From: Ammopiptanthus mongolicus
Lineage: Eukaryota > Streptophyta > Magnoliopsida > Fabales > Fabaceae
Length of the DNA stretch: 64,000 nucleotides
Assembly: GCA_039655645.1 (NCBI GenBank)
Contig: CM077343.1
Coordinates: forward strand, 41,722,083 to 41,786,082
Reading direction: 5' to 3'
Positions 1-10,363 of this stretch are shown here, in pieces. The position numbers and the translations under genes were made by a program. Positions within the stretch are counted from its first letter, which is position 1. Each line of letters opens with the position of its first letter. The notes beneath the pieces are model-generated. The model was given only the letters and a program-made list of their open reading frames with translations. It was not told the origin of the DNA and did no database searches.

Positions 1-237
1 TTTGCTTGTCTTCTTAAATTCTCTAGTTTTGTCATTGTAGTTTTCCCTTCTTCAAATTCTGAATTGGTTGGCTAAATTAGGATTCTTACACTTGTATTAG
101 CATTGCATACATCAATTGAATCTTGCAAGTTCTTTTACAAGGACTTTTGAGAGGAATTTAAAAGAGAAAAGGCTAGAGTGAAAAAAATACATTTTTGTGA
201 GAAAAGCCAATAGAGAGATAAACACTTGTGAGGTATC
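1..237 (+). other. 5' leader of F1 copy 1 (partial)
   Basis: Untranslated leader between the primer-binding site (outside the window) and the Gag start. It matches 40853-41088 of F1 copy 2 almost base for base and 57645-57875 of the F1n element closely. I see no open frame and no other signal in it. Confidence 0.8.
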
Positions 238-3200
238 ATGGAAGAACCACTTGACAGAGATTCCACCCCCCCTTCACCTAGAACAGCCATTTTACAAGTT
301 CAAATGGCGGATATCACTAGACAATTGGAGAGGTTAGGACAACAAGTCCAAGGACTCCTAAGACCACCTCCCCAATCTGAACAAGAGTCTCCCTATGAGA
401 GTGAGGGAGAAAGAGACTATAGGAGACCTAGAAGGGAACCAAGGAGGAGACCTAGAGAAGATAGGATGGAGGGAGTAAAAGTTAAAATACCTACTTTCCA
501 TGGGAGAAATGACCCCGAAGCCTACTTAGAGTGGGAGATGAAGATTGAACAAATCTTCTCATGTCACAACTATAGTGAGGAAAAGAAGGTGAAGATAGCC
601 TCTTTAGAATTCCTAGATTATGCTCTAGTATGGTGGGATCAATTACAAAAGGAGAGAAGGAGGTATGACGAAGATCCCATAATTACTTGGAGGGTGATGA
701 AGAGTGTGATGAGAAAAAGATTTGTACCTTCCCATTACCATAGAGACCTTCACAATAGGCTCCAAAAGCTATCCCAAGGGTCTAGGAGTGTTGATGAGTA
801 CTATAAGGAGATGGAAGTAGCTGTGATTAGGGCCAACGTAAAAGAAGATAGGGAGGCCGCTATGGCTAGGTTCCTACATGGCCTAAATCCAGAAATCCAA
901 GATGTGGTTGAATTGCAAAGTTATGTGCAAATGGAAGACTTGGTCCACCAAGCTCTAAAGGTGGAACAACAACTTAAAAGAAAGAAACCCAAGTTTTCCT
1001 CCTCCAACTATCCTACTTCGAGTTGGAAGGACAAAGCCAAGAGGGAGGGAACCTTTTCCAAAGATAAGGAGGCCTCACCCTTTCCCCCCACTCGTGGTAA
1101 AAAGGATTTTGTACCTAAATTTGGTGATTCCACTCCTTCATCTTCTAATTCTACAAGGAGTAGAAACATCAAATGCTTCAAATGTTTGGGTAATGGCCAT
1201 ATTGCCTCCCAATGCCCAAACAAGAGAACAATGATTTTAAAAGAAAATGGCAACTTATCAAGTGAAGAGTCTTCTCAAGAGGATGATAGTGACATTGAGG
1301 TCACTCCTCAAGAAGGTGATTTACTTATGGTAAGAAGACTTTTGGGAGTGCATTGGAAGGACAACAATACTCAAAGAGAAAACATTTTTCACACAAGATG
1401 TTTGATTCAAAGCAAAGTTTGCTCTTTGATTATTGATGGGGGAAGTTGTACCAATGTTGCTAGTGAACGATTAATCAACAAACTTGGCCTAAAAACAATT
1501 CCTCACCCGAAGCCTTATAAACTTCAATGGTTGAGTGAAGATGGTGAGTTGTTGGTTAATCAACAAGTTTTGGTTAACTTCTCAATTGGAAAGTACAAGG
1601 ATGATGTCCTATGTGATGTAGTTCCTATGGAGGCCGGCCATGTTCTACTTGGAAGGCCTTGGCAATATGATAGGAATGTGACTCACCATGGATTATCAAA
1701 CAAATTTGTGTTTGAGCACAACAACCTTAAAATAACACTTGTTCCACTTTCCCCAAAGGAAGTTTGTGAGGACCAAGTCAAATTAAGGTTGAAAAGAGAG
1801 CAAGAAGTAAAAGAGAGTGTGCCACATAAAATTGAGAAAGAAAAGAGAGAAGAGCCGAGAGTGAGTAAAAAGGAAAAAGAAAGGAAAGTAGGGAGAAAAG
1901 TTGAGAGTTTATTCATGAAAATGAGTGAAGTAAGGAAGGCTTTCTTGGCAAGGAAGCCTATGTATATTTTATATTGCAATGAAAACATTTTGCAAACTCA
2001 ACTTTCTTCTTCTATTCCTTCTTGCATTTCAAAACTCTTGGATGACTTTGGCGATGTCTTCCCCAATGACATACCCCACGGCCTACCTCCTTTGAGAGGA
2101 ATTGAGCACCAAATGGATTTAATCCCTAGTGCTTCTATTCCAAATAGGCCGGCCTATAGGGCGAATCCTCAAGAAACTAAAGAAATTGAAAAACAAGTTG
2201 AGGATTTGCTTGAAAAAGGTTGGGTGAGGGAAAGTTTGAGCCCATGTGCCATGCCGGTTATCCTAGTACCAAAAAAGGATGGTACTTGGAGGATGTGCAC
2301 AGATTGTAGGGCAATCAATAACATCACAATAAAGTATAGACATCCCATCCCTAGACTTGATGACATGCTTGATGAATTGCATGGAGCCACACATTTTTCC
2401 AAAATTGACTTGAAAAGTGGCTACCATCAAATTAGAATCAAGGAAGGGGATGAATGGAAAACGGCTTTCAAAACCAAGTTTGGACTCTATGAATGGTTAG
2501 TGATGCCATTTGGGCTCACAAATGCCCCAAGTACATTTATGAGGCTCATGAACCATGTCTTGAGAAACTTTCTTGGAAAATTTGTTGTTGTCTACTTTGA
2601 TGACATTCTAGTGTATAGCAAGTGTCTAGAGGATCACATTACTCATTTGCAAACTGTTTTGAAAACTTTAAGGCATGAAAAGTTGTATGCCAACTTAGAA
2701 AAATGCACATTTTGCCAAAGTGAAGTGGTGTTCCTAGGCTTTGTTGTAAGTGCTAGTGGGGTCAAAGTGGATCAAGAGAAAGTTAAGGCAATTAGTGAGT
2801 GGCCAACACCCAAAACCGTTAGTGAAATAAGAAGTTTTCATGGGTTGGCTGGTTTTTATAGACGGTTTGTGAAGGATTTTAGCACCTTGGCTGCCCCTCT
2901 CAATGATCTTGTCAAAAAGAATGTCCCATTCAAATGGGGAGAGGCCCAAGAAAATGCTTTCCAAACCCTCAAGCATAGACTCACTAATGCACCCATCCTT
3001 GCTTTGCCTAACTTTCAAAATAGTTTTGAAATTGAGTGTGATGCTTCAAACATTGGCATAGGGGCTGTTTTATTGCAAAATGGACACCCCATTGCATATT
3101 TTAGTGAAAAACTCAATGGAGCTGTTTTGAATTACTCCACTTATGACAAGGAATTGTATGCACTTGTTAGAGCTTTACGAACTTGGCAACATTACTTATT

Positions 3201-4854
3201 ACCTAAGGACTTCGTCATTCATAGTGATCATGAGTCCTTAAAACATTTGAAAGGCCAAAGTAAACTCAACAAGAGGCATGCTAAGTGGGTAGAGTTCATT
3301 GAGCAATTCCCCTATGTGATTAAACACAAGCAAGGGAAAGCTAATGTTGTGGCCGATGCTCTCTCAAGAAGACATGCATTGATGGCCACACTTGAAACCA
3401 AATTGCTTGGCTTTGATCACATTAAGGACTTGTATGAAAAGGATGAGGACTTCTCTCAAATGTTTGTGGCATGCGAAAATATGTCCCACAATGGATACTA
3501 TAGGCATAATGGTTATTTGTTTAAAGAAAAGAGACTTTGTGTGCCTAGAGGATCCATGAGGGAACTGCTTGTGAGAGAAGCCCACTTGGGTGGATTGATG
3601 GGTCACTTTGGAGTGCAAAAGACATTAGACATTTTACATGAGCACTTCTTTTGGCCTAAAATGAAACATGATGTGCATAAGCTTTGCTCCACTTGTATTG
3701 TTTGCAAAAGAGCCAAGTCAAAGCTTATGCCTCATGGTCTCTACACTCCTCTTCCTATTCCCTCTTCTCCTTGGGAAGACTTATCCATGGATTTCATTGT
3801 TGGATTACCTAGGACCAAGAGGGGAAAGGATTCTATTTTTGTGGTAGTGGATAGATTTTCTAAAATGGCTCATTTCATTCCATGCCACAAGGTAGATGAT
3901 GCTTGTGTAGTGGCTGAATTGTTCTTTAAAGAGGTTGTGAGACTCCATGGCATTCCAAAAAGCATTGTCTCAGATAGAGACACCAAATTTTTAAGCCATT
4001 TTTGGAGGACCCTTTGGGGTAAACTTGGTACTAAACTCCTCTTTTCAACAACTTGTCATCCTCAAACGGATGGACAAACGGAAGTAGTGAATAGGACTCT
4101 TGGCACCCTCCTTAGAACCATTCTTAACAAACATATTAAGTCTTGGGAGGACTATTTGCCTTATGTTGAATTTGCATACAACCGAAGTCCTCATTCTACT
4201 ACTCAATCTTCTCCTTTTGAGGTTGTTTATGGGTTTAATCCTTTGACCCCTCTAGACTTGCTTCCTTTGCCTAACACCTCCTCTTTAATCCATAAGGATG
4301 GAGTTACTAAGGCCGAATTTGTTAAGAAAATGCATGCTAAAGTTAAAACCCAAATTGAACATAAAATGGAACAATATGCTAGGCAAGCCAACAAGCATAG
4401 AAAGAAAGTGATTTTCAACCCAGGTGACTTGGTTTGGATCCACTTTCGAAAGGAGCGATTCCCATCACAAAGAAAATCCAAACTCCTTCCAAGGGGGGAT
4501 GGACCATTCAAAGTGTTGGAACGAATCAATGATAATGCTTACAAAGTTGACTTGCCCGGTGAATTTGGTGTTAGTGCAACTTTCAATGTTAGTGACTTAT
4601 CTCCCTTTGGTGTAGATGATGATGAGATTCCAAATTTGAGGACAAATTCTTTTGAAGAGGGAGGGGATGATGAAGATCATGCTATCATGCAAGTTGGGCC
4701 TCAAACAAGGAGCAAGACTAAAGCCTTGAAGATGCAAGAAGAACTCAAGCAAGAAGAACTTGAGAAAGAAATCGGATTGATCATGCACTTCAAGCCACCA
4801 CTAGAAGATGATCCAAGCACTATGAACATTTTCTTAATTGAGCTAGTGGAGTAG
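238..4854 (+). CDS. Gag-Pol polyprotein, intact, 1538 aa
   Basis: Single-frame polyprotein that would build the virus-like particle and copy and integrate the element. Domains in order: Gag at about residues 75-260; CCHC knuckle CFKCLGNGHIASQC at 313-326; aspartic protease with IIDGGS (Asp about 400); reverse transcriptase with YFDD at 786-789; RNase H with catalytic Asp about 935; integrase with a zinc-binding region near 1118-1165 and a D1185-D1246-E1282 triad, the last two 35 residues apart; then the gypsy-type GPFKV...FNVSDL C-terminal domain at about 1420-1460. The last 62 residues are encoded beyond the polypurine tract, inside the 3' LTR, as is typical of CRM elements. No catalytic residue is missing. 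The ATG chosen follows a leader shared by all F1 and F1n copies. Membership of the CRM clade is inferred from Gag and tail similarity. Confidence 0.95.
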   Translation: MEEPLDRDSTPPSPRTAILQVQMADITRQLERLGQQVQGLLRPPPQSEQESPYESEGERDYRRPRREPRRRPREDRMEGVKVKIPTFHGRNDPEAYLEWEMKIEQIFSCHNYSEEKKVKIASLEFLDYALVWWDQLQKERRRYDEDPIITWRVMKSVMRKRFVPSHYHRDLHNRLQKLSQGSRSVDEYYKEMEVAVIRANVKEDREAAMARFLHGLNPEIQDVVELQSYVQMEDLVHQALKVEQQLKRKKPKFSSSNYPTSSWKDKAKREGTFSKDKEASPFPPTRGKKDFVPKFGDSTPSSSNSTRSRNIKCFKCLGNGHIASQCPNKRTMILKENGNLSSEESSQEDDSDIEVTPQEGDLLMVRRLLGVHWKDNNTQRENIFHTRCLIQSKVCSLIIDGGSCTNVASERLINKLGLKTIPHPKPYKLQWLSEDGELLVNQQVLVNFSIGKYKDDVLCDVVPMEAGHVLLGRPWQYDRNVTHHGLSNKFVFEHNNLKITLVPLSPKEVCEDQVKLRLKREQEVKESVPHKIEKEKREEPRVSKKEKERKVGRKVESLFMKMSEVRKAFLARKPMYILYCNENILQTQLSSSIPSCISKLLDDFGDVFPNDIPHGLPPLRGIEHQMDLIPSASIPNRPAYRANPQETKEIEKQVEDLLEKGWVRESLSPCAMPVILVPKKDGTWRMCTDCRAINNITIKYRHPIPRLDDMLDELHGATHFSKIDLKSGYHQIRIKEGDEWKTAFKTKFGLYEWLVMPFGLTNAPSTFMRLMNHVLRNFLGKFVVVYFDDILVYSKCLEDHITHLQTVLKTLRHEKLYANLEKCTFCQSEVVFLGFVVSASGVKVDQEKVKAISEWPTPKTVSEIRSFHGLAGFYRRFVKDFSTLAAPLNDLVKKNVPFKWGEAQENAFQTLKHRLTNAPILALPNFQNSFEIECDASNIGIGAVLLQNGHPIAYFSEKLNGAVLNYSTYDKELYALVRALRTWQHYLLPKDFVIHSDHESLKHLKGQSKLNKRHAKWVEFIEQFPYVIKHKQGKANVVADALSRRHALMATLETKLLGFDHIKDLYEKDEDFSQMFVACENMSHNGYYRHNGYLFKEKRLCVPRGSMRELLVREAHLGGLMGHFGVQKTLDILHEHFFWPKMKHDVHKLCSTCIVCKRAKSKLMPHGLYTPLPIPSSPWEDLSMDFIVGLPRTKRGKDSIFVVVDRFSKMAHFIPCHKVDDACVVAELFFKEVVRLHGIPKSIVSDRDTKFLSHFWRTLWGKLGTKLLFSTTCHPQTDGQTEVVNRTLGTLLRTILNKHIKSWEDYLPYVEFAYNRSPHSTTQSSPFEVVYGFNPLTPLDLLPLPNTSSLIHKDGVTKAEFVKKMHAKVKTQIEHKMEQYARQANKHRKKVIFNPGDLVWIHFRKERFPSQRKSKLLPRGDGPFKVLERINDNAYKVDLPGEFGVSATFNVSDLSPFGVDDDEIPNLRTNSFEEGGDDEDHAIMQVGPQTRSKTKALKMQEELKQEELEKEIGLIMHFKPPLEDDPSTMNIFLIELVE
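4654..4667 (+). other. Polypurine tract of F1 copy 1
   Basis: GAAGAGGGAGGGGA lies directly before the LTR start TGATGAAG. It would prime plus-strand synthesis. It sits inside the coding frame and encodes the EEGG of the C-terminal tail. Confidence 0.9.
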
Positions 4855-5687
4855 ACATTAGTTTAGTTTAATTAATCTAGCTTAGTCATTGGTTTGGCCT
4901 TGTGCCCTTTTACCCCATGATTATGTAATAATTGCTAGACTTTTATGCTTTTGTAATAATGATGCACTTAGACACCTCTATGGTACTTGTGCATTTAGGA
5001 ACAATAGGTTTTTGGGATTAAATCCCCTAGGATAGCCGTCCACCTTTTCTTAAACAAAGAGGATCATGCACTTGGTCCAAATTATGGAATTAGGGAGTCT
5101 TAGGAATATTCTCCTAACATCAAGGAGGGATTATGAGCAAACATTAAAAATGCTCCAAGCCCACTCCCTAAGGTGCACACGGCGCCTCCTCTTGGATGGT
5201 TTAGGAAACCCTAGTTGTTCTCTTCTATAAATACACCTCTTGTAATCACTTGAGAGGCACCTTTGAATAAAATTTGAATTACTCATACTTGAGTTTTCTT
5301 GTGAGGCCATAGCCCTCTCCTAGTTCTTGGATTAGAACTCTTGATTCTTATCAAGGATTGCTAATCCTTGTGGCGAATCCTCCTTTGGCTCATCAATTTT
5401 CCAATTCAATGGAACTTTGTGGCGCCTTCCCTTCCATCTCTTCCCCTTTCCATTTTCTATTTTTCATTTGAGTATTGTTATCATTTTCTCCTTTACTTTT
5501 ATGAGTTGTTTCCTTAGTGTTTATAATTGTCGAATTCCTATTGTCTTCTTATTTCTTTAATAGCTTAGTCTTTTCCCTTCACTTTTTAATTCATTGAGTA
5601 GCATAGTTTCTTTCTTTTTCTTTATTGTTTACGCAAATAGCTCAAGGAAGATCCTAAAACTAAATGATTCCAACTTGGATCATATCA
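4668..5687 (+). repeat. 3' LTR of F1 copy 1 (1020 bp)
   Basis: It starts TGATGAAG after the polypurine tract and ends GATCATATCA. The first 187 bases are coding (end of Gag-Pol, stop at 4852-4854). A TATAAATA box is at 5226-5233. It matches both LTRs of F1 copy 2 (39171-40189 and 45427-46442) closely by eye. Confidence 0.93.
5226..5233 (+). promoter_or_regulatory. TATA box in F1 LTR
   Basis: TATAAATA about 560 bases into the LTR, in the same place as in the other F1 LTRs (39729-39736 and 45982-45989). It is the probable promoter of the element; the transcription start was not determined. Confidence 0.6.
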
Positions 5688-5885
5688 CGGGGTCAAATAC
5701 AAAGTGAAAGAACTCTTCACATGGAAGGCTTGTAAAGCTAAACAAGTCCAATGGAACGGAATTACACGAGTTAAACTTTTTAAAGATTGATGCAACCGCC
5801 TTATTTACTTATGGTTTTACTTGTCCTCCCAAATGTTTTAATTCATTAGCATAGGTCGAGTTCTCAAGTTTTGGTCCAATGTCCC

Positions 5886-6236
5886 TCACGTCGTCATAAG
5901 CAATTGGTGTTCTTGGGGTAGCAAATCAACCCCCCGAATTTCATGAGATCCACCACAGTCAAGTTTATAAGATGGTGAAGAAACAAGAAGAGCACGGATG
6001 GGTGCAGTAGTAAGATTTTCAGACATTTTTGTATGCAATCCTTGAAAACTTAATGTAAATCCCGAGAGATTAAAGATGCAATCATATTTTATGGCTTTGG
6101 AAATGTGCTCACGGTTTTCAATTTGAATTGTTAGGGCAAGGAAAATAGCAACACATGCATCAACACACAGGCCCAAGAATTGTTTCTTCAAAGCAAACGA
6201 TGAAAGATGTCGAGAGTTATGCAAGTCATTTAACAA
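5886..6236 (-). CDS. C-element accessory ORF (about 116 aa), unknown function
   Basis: I recognise no known domain. The same open stretch (LNDLHNSRHLSS... to ...VVLLPQEHLL) recurs at 8227-8577 and 12770-13120, and broken in the other C units. It has no good ATG: the conserved stretch opens with leucine codons after a fixed TAA. It lies between a remnant of the post-protease linker and the FDPGG motif. By eye it aligns with part of the non-pol domain of An (47631-49697), for instance at the 'LV.S..YK..' to 'G.VL..QE' segment. It may be a decayed or separately expressed form of that domain, or non-coding. Confidence 0.4.
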   Translation of the reverse strand: MLNDLHNSRHLSSFALKKQFLGLCVDACVAIFLALTIQIENREHISKAIKYDCIFNLSGFTLSFQGLHTKMSENLTTAPIRALLVSSPSYKLDCGGSHEIRGVDLLPQEHQLLMTT

Positions 6237-6266
6237 GCACCGAAATTTAGTGAGTAAACGAGAAGA

Positions 6267-6672
6267 TTAAGAACCAAGCAAGTTACCAAGTAACATAGAG
6301 TTAGAACGTCTACGCTTTTGAAAACTCATGCATGGCAAACCTTGGTTTGCTTTCTTGTAATGCAAAATCTGAATTTCCTCACCTTGTTTTGCCTCTTTTT
6401 CTTCAGTATCACTCTCATCGAATTCTATCTCCTTTTGTGTTACGAACAAACTCTCCACTTTCCACTCTATTTTGTGCCTCAATTCCTTTCTTTTCTCTGT
6501 TTTGGCCTTTTTCCTCCATTGGCTCACTTTTCCTTTTGCCACTTTCATTCTCTTTTCCTTTTCCCAGTAAGGCTTTTCTATCTTGTTCTCTTTTGATGCT
6601 CAATTTCTTTTTGTCCTCGCCAACCTCTCTTGAAGAGAGTGGTACAAGTGTATTCTTGAGACCATTGTGCAC
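6267..6672 (-). pseudogene. C-element remnant of the Gag-Pol linker after protease
   Basis: Two overlapping minus-strand frames (6672-6415 and 6548-6267) carry pieces recognisable from the F1 polyprotein: NGLKNTLVPLSSREVGEDK matches the segment just after F1 protease, and a K/E-rich run followed by KVESLF matches the linker before reverse transcriptase. The match changes frame, so it is a relic rather than an intact gene. It shows that C descends from a Gag-Pol element of this group. The frame ends in TAA at the same place in all C copies. Confidence 0.6.
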
Positions 6673-7113
6673 AAATTAAATCAGCCAGAACAAACACAAA
6701 TCTAACTTTCGAACAAAAGTTGTATTTGAATTCAAAACTCTATGCCAAGATCTTCCAATCAAGTGGTTGACTGACAATTCAACAACACTTCATGAAAATT
6801 AACAAGGTCTGTGAGGCAAAAATTCCAAAGGATCTATGAAGCACTAAGTTAAGGATGGACACCAAGAACATGCTCAAGAACATGACATTCAGAATTGATG
6901 CTCCTTCACCAAATATTAAAAATACTAAGTGAAGGAATGAACAATTCAACATCAATTAACAACAAAACAACACAATTGAAGCACAATTCAAGATCAAAGA
7001 TCAAGAATCTACCCGAAATTCAAAAAGACTTTCACGCCGATTTCAAATTTTCAAACTGCAAAACCGAATCCAAAATTTAAAGCTCCTAGAGACTAGCTCT
7101 AGATACCAGATGA

Positions 7114-7956
7114 TGTGATCCTGATTGAATCAAGGAAATGTAGCATCTGTCTAGGAGCTCCGATAAAAATTGAACTAAAAGTCAGATGAGAAAATTTGGA
7201 GGGAAAACAAACTTGATCAAGAATGTGATCACGTTGCCAACCAAGAGCAAGCAAGTATAATGCAAGCTCCTTGGATGGAATTCTCAAGCCTAATCCGTGA
7301 ATTAACAAGATGAAGAGCAGAAGAATTGCAGTTGCAATAAAAATCAAGAAAAACGAACTGATCATCAAGTACTAATTAAAGGCACCGAGTGCATGAGTTA
7401 ACATAGATTGCAAGTAAGTAAATTAATGAATAGAAAAGATGAAAGAGGAAGAAAAGGAGGGAATGGCACCATACTGAGTCCATTGATTGGAAGAAGGGAT
7501 AAATAATCCTAGGTTAATTCCCCACTCGAGATTAGAAGCTCTCGATAAGAATCTAGCAATGGTTCTACTTAAGAACCCAGAGAGGCGACTACACTCAACC
7601 CACACTTCTCACACTTGGAGAAATTCAATTCGTTCCTCAAAAAGTGATTCAAAAGTGTTACAAACACCTATTTATATGAAGCAGCAAAATGGAGGGAAGC
7701 TCGTGCAAGAGCCTCGCGCCCCCTTCTAGCTATTTGGGCCTCCATGACGTAATCCTAGGCCGGATTACAAGCCTAATTAAGTCCTAATACAAATCAAAAT
7801 CGAAGTCCTAAGATTATTACAAACGTGTAAATGAAACTCGTAATCGCATGTCTTCTAATGATGGCCGCGAGCCGTCTTTGGGAGTAGCAGAGTGACTTTG
7901 CTTCTTCATCCACTTTAGCTTCATGGCCTGCCTCTTGCTATGATTCTAGGATCACA
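7114..7956 (-). repeat. C LTR (843 bp), minus strand
   Basis: Bounded by TGTGATCC on the left and GGATCACA on the right, a perfect 8-base inverted repeat. On the minus strand it is followed by a primer-binding site (TGGTATCTAGAGC, complement near 7096-7110) and preceded by the C polypurine-like run TTCAAGATGGTGGGGA. Its length equals that of the LTR at 13440-14282. Confidence 0.88.
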
Positions 7957-8226
7957 CCATCCCCACCATCTTGAAGGACCAAGAATTGAAGACCCCCATA
8001 CCTACATTAAAATGAAAACCTTAGTTTTATTTATTTATTAAAAGTTAAGGTCCAAGTGACATCCCACCCTCCGGGGTCAAATGCAAAGTGAAAGAACTCT
8101 TCACATGCAAAGCTTGTAAAGCTAAACAAGTCCAATGGAACGGAATTACACGAGTTAAACATTTTCCTCCCAAATGTTTTAATTCATTAGCATAGGTCGA
8201 GTTCTCAAGTTTTGGTCCAATGTCCC

Positions 8227-8577
8227 TCACGTCGTCATAAGCAATAGGTGTTCTTGGGGTAGCAAAACAACCCCCCGAATTTCATGAGATCCACCACAGT
8301 CAAGTTTATAAGATGGTGAAGAAACAAGAAGAGCACGGATGGGTGCATTAGTAAGATTTTCAGACATTTCTGTATGCAATCCTTGAAAACTTAATGTAAA
8401 TCCCGAGAGATTAAAGATGCAATCATATTTTATGGCTTTGGAAATGTGCTCACGGTTTTCAATTTGAATTGTTAGGGCAAGGAAAATAGCAACACATGCA
8501 TCAACACACAGGCCCAAGAATTGTTTCTTCAAAGCAAACGACGAAAGATGTCGAGAGTTATGCAAGTCATTTAACAC
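8227..8577 (-). CDS. C-element accessory ORF (about 116 aa), second minus-strand copy
   Basis: Nearly identical to the copy at 5886-6236, with only a few substitutions by eye, and with the same ends. It belongs to the C internal fragment that is fused to the F1n gag at about 8637. Both are read on the minus strand, so a chimeric transcript gag-accessory region-C LTR is possible, though the frames are separated by stops. Function unknown. Confidence 0.4.
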   Translation of the reverse strand: MLNDLHNSRHLSSFALKKQFLGLCVDACVAIFLALTIQIENREHISKAIKYDCIFNLSGFTLSFQGLHTEMSENLTNAPIRALLVSSPSYKLDCGGSHEIRGVVLLPQEHLLLMTT

Positions 8578-8623
8578 GCACCGAAATCTAGTGAGTAAAA
8601 GAGAAGATTAAGAACCAAGCAAG

Positions 8624-10363
8624 TTACCAAGTATCACGAATTGAAGCATGTTCTTTCAAATTCAGCAAATCATAAAATCTAGGAGAAGTATAAGTCAAGG
8701 ATTTCTCCTCCCTATTATTGTCTTTCTTCGGAAATTGGTTCAACACCCCATCAAGTTGCTTTGCAAATTGAAACTTCATGCCCAACTTGTCTTCTTCATG
8801 AAAGCTAACCATTCCTTGAGAGAATTCTCCTTCATTCACTTTTTTCTCTTTATGACCTAGGGAAGAAATGTAAGACAAAGGAACAAAAATAGAAGAATCC
8901 CAACACTTGAAGCCAAAAACTAACTTAGAAGAAGGAAGTAGAGTAGTAGAATGCCATGACTTCCCAAGTGTTGCTGAGGACTCATTCTCGGCTTTAGGGT
9001 TTAGCCTTTCTCTAGTTATCTTCAATTCTTCCTTTCCCTCTTGCAATCCTTTAGAACCTTGATAGGTCTTAAAAGTTTTCAACTTCGTAGTCAAGGTCAT
9101 GGAGGGTCCACCAAAATCCTTTAAACCATGAGGGACTTGTGTGTTTGGAAGCTCAAATATAACTTCAATGGATTCGTTGTATTCCTCCTTTGGATGCACT
9201 TCTTCAAATTCCTTCAAAAGTGAATCATCAAAACTAAACAATGGGTTAGAGGTAGAACTTAAGAAAAAGCTCATAGATTTCTTTGCAAAAACACTCTCAA
9301 AATCTTTCTCTTTGTCTCTCAAATCCTTTCCCTCTTTCTCTTTCTCTTCTTTCTTTTCAAATGCACTCTCATGTTTTCCCTCAATCTTTTCCTCTTTCTC
9401 TTGAATTTTGCCTTCAAAATCGGGAATCACTTCTTTCACGCTCTCCTTTTCTCTCAAGTCTTTCGTCTCTTGATTTCTTTTGATTTTCAACTCCCTTTGA
9501 ATCTCCTCTTTAATCTTACAAACTTTTATCATCCCATTTGGACATTGAGAACTTGTGTGTCCTCTTCCCGTACACATGTAGCAATAAATATCCCTAGTTC
9601 TAGATTTAGAAGTGTGGGTGGAAGGGACATTGTTGGATGATTTCCTATAAGTACTCTCTACCTCTTTGAAATGTGAAGAGGAGCCCTCTTTTTGTTTCGT
9701 CTTCCAACTTGGTTTTTCATCTTTCTCATAATATCTACTTCTTTTCTCATATTCTCTGCTTCTCTCTTTTTCTCTATCTCTCCTTTCATACTCCTTATAG
9801 TACTCATCAACACTCCTAGGCCCTCGGGATACTTTTTGGAGCCTATTATGAAGGTCTCTATGGTAATGGGAAGGTACAAATCTTTTTCTCATCACACTCT
9901 TCATCACCCTCCAAGTATCTATGGGATCTTCATCATACCTCCTTCTCTCCTTTTGTAATTGATCCCACCATACTAGAGCATAATCTAGGAATTCTAAAGA
10001 GGCTATCTTCACCTTCTTTTCCTCACTATAGTTGTGACATGAGAAGATTTGTTCAATCTTCATCTCCCACTCTAAGTAGGCTTCGGGGTCATTTCTCCCA
10101 TGGAAAGTAGGTATTTTAATTTTTACTCCCTCCATCCTATCTTCTCTAGGTCTCCTCCTTGGTTCCCCTCTAGGTCTCCTGTAGTCACTTTCTCCCTCAC
10201 TCTCATAGGGAAACTCTTGTTCAGATTGGGGAGGTGGTCTTATGAGTCCTTGGACTTGTTGTCATAACCTCTCCAATTGTCTAGTGATATCCGCCATTTG
10301 AACTTGTAAAATGGTTGTTCTAGGTGAAGGGGGTGTGGAATCTCTTTCAAGTGGTTCTTCCAT
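8624..10363 (-). pseudogene. F1n gag-derived ORF, broken by a stop, 3'-truncated
   Basis: The start ATG at 10363-10361 corresponds to the F1/F1n Gag start. An in-frame TGA at 10264-10262 replaces a glycine codon of the complete F1n copy; the frame is then open from Met at 10135 to 8624 (503 residues). It holds a Gag N-terminal part (through KRFVPSHYHRDLHNRLQK), an R/E-rich run, the CCHC knuckle CYMCTGRGHTSSQC, a long K/E-rich segment and the GFKCWD...ISSLGH module of unknown function. The end is not native: the frame runs a few codons into C sequence past 8637. Protease and pol are absent. Confidence 0.8.

Larger units (their letters stand above)
1..5687 (+). mobile_element. F1 autonomous Ty3/gypsy (CRM-like) retrotransposon, copy 1, 5' LTR off-window
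   Basis: The window opens inside the 5' leader of this element; the same leader is seen complete in copy 2 from about 40853. It contains one uninterrupted Gag-Pol frame, a polypurine tract and a 3' LTR that ends GGATCATATCA at 5687. Immediately right of it lies C-element sequence in reverse orientation, broken inside its FDPGG-coding region, so the element inserted into a C copy. The target-site duplication cannot be checked because the left flank is missing. The continuous frame with all catalytic motifs suggests a young and possibly competent copy. Confidence 0.93.
5688..8637 (-). mobile_element. C-family non-autonomous element(s), minus strand, internal-LTR-internal
   Basis: Read on the minus strand: the 3' part of a C internal region (8637-7957), one C LTR (7956-7114), then a C internal region (7113-5688) cut by F1 copy 1 about 120 bases before its expected polypurine tract. 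One LTR thus serves two internal regions, as in the plus-strand array that starts at 12152. The orientation is opposite to that array. At 8637 the sequence changes abruptly to F1n gag. There is no pol and no full gag. Confidence 0.82.

Noticed and set aside
1683..1988. Minus-strand frames inside F1 Gag-Pol (also 2734-3018, 4227-4529 and the equivalents in copy 2)
   Set aside because: Shadows of the intact plus-strand polyprotein; no start context or family features.
5688..5720. Host-gene exon beside F1 copy 1
   Set aside because: The flank is the reverse complement of the C FDPGG region seen in every C unit.
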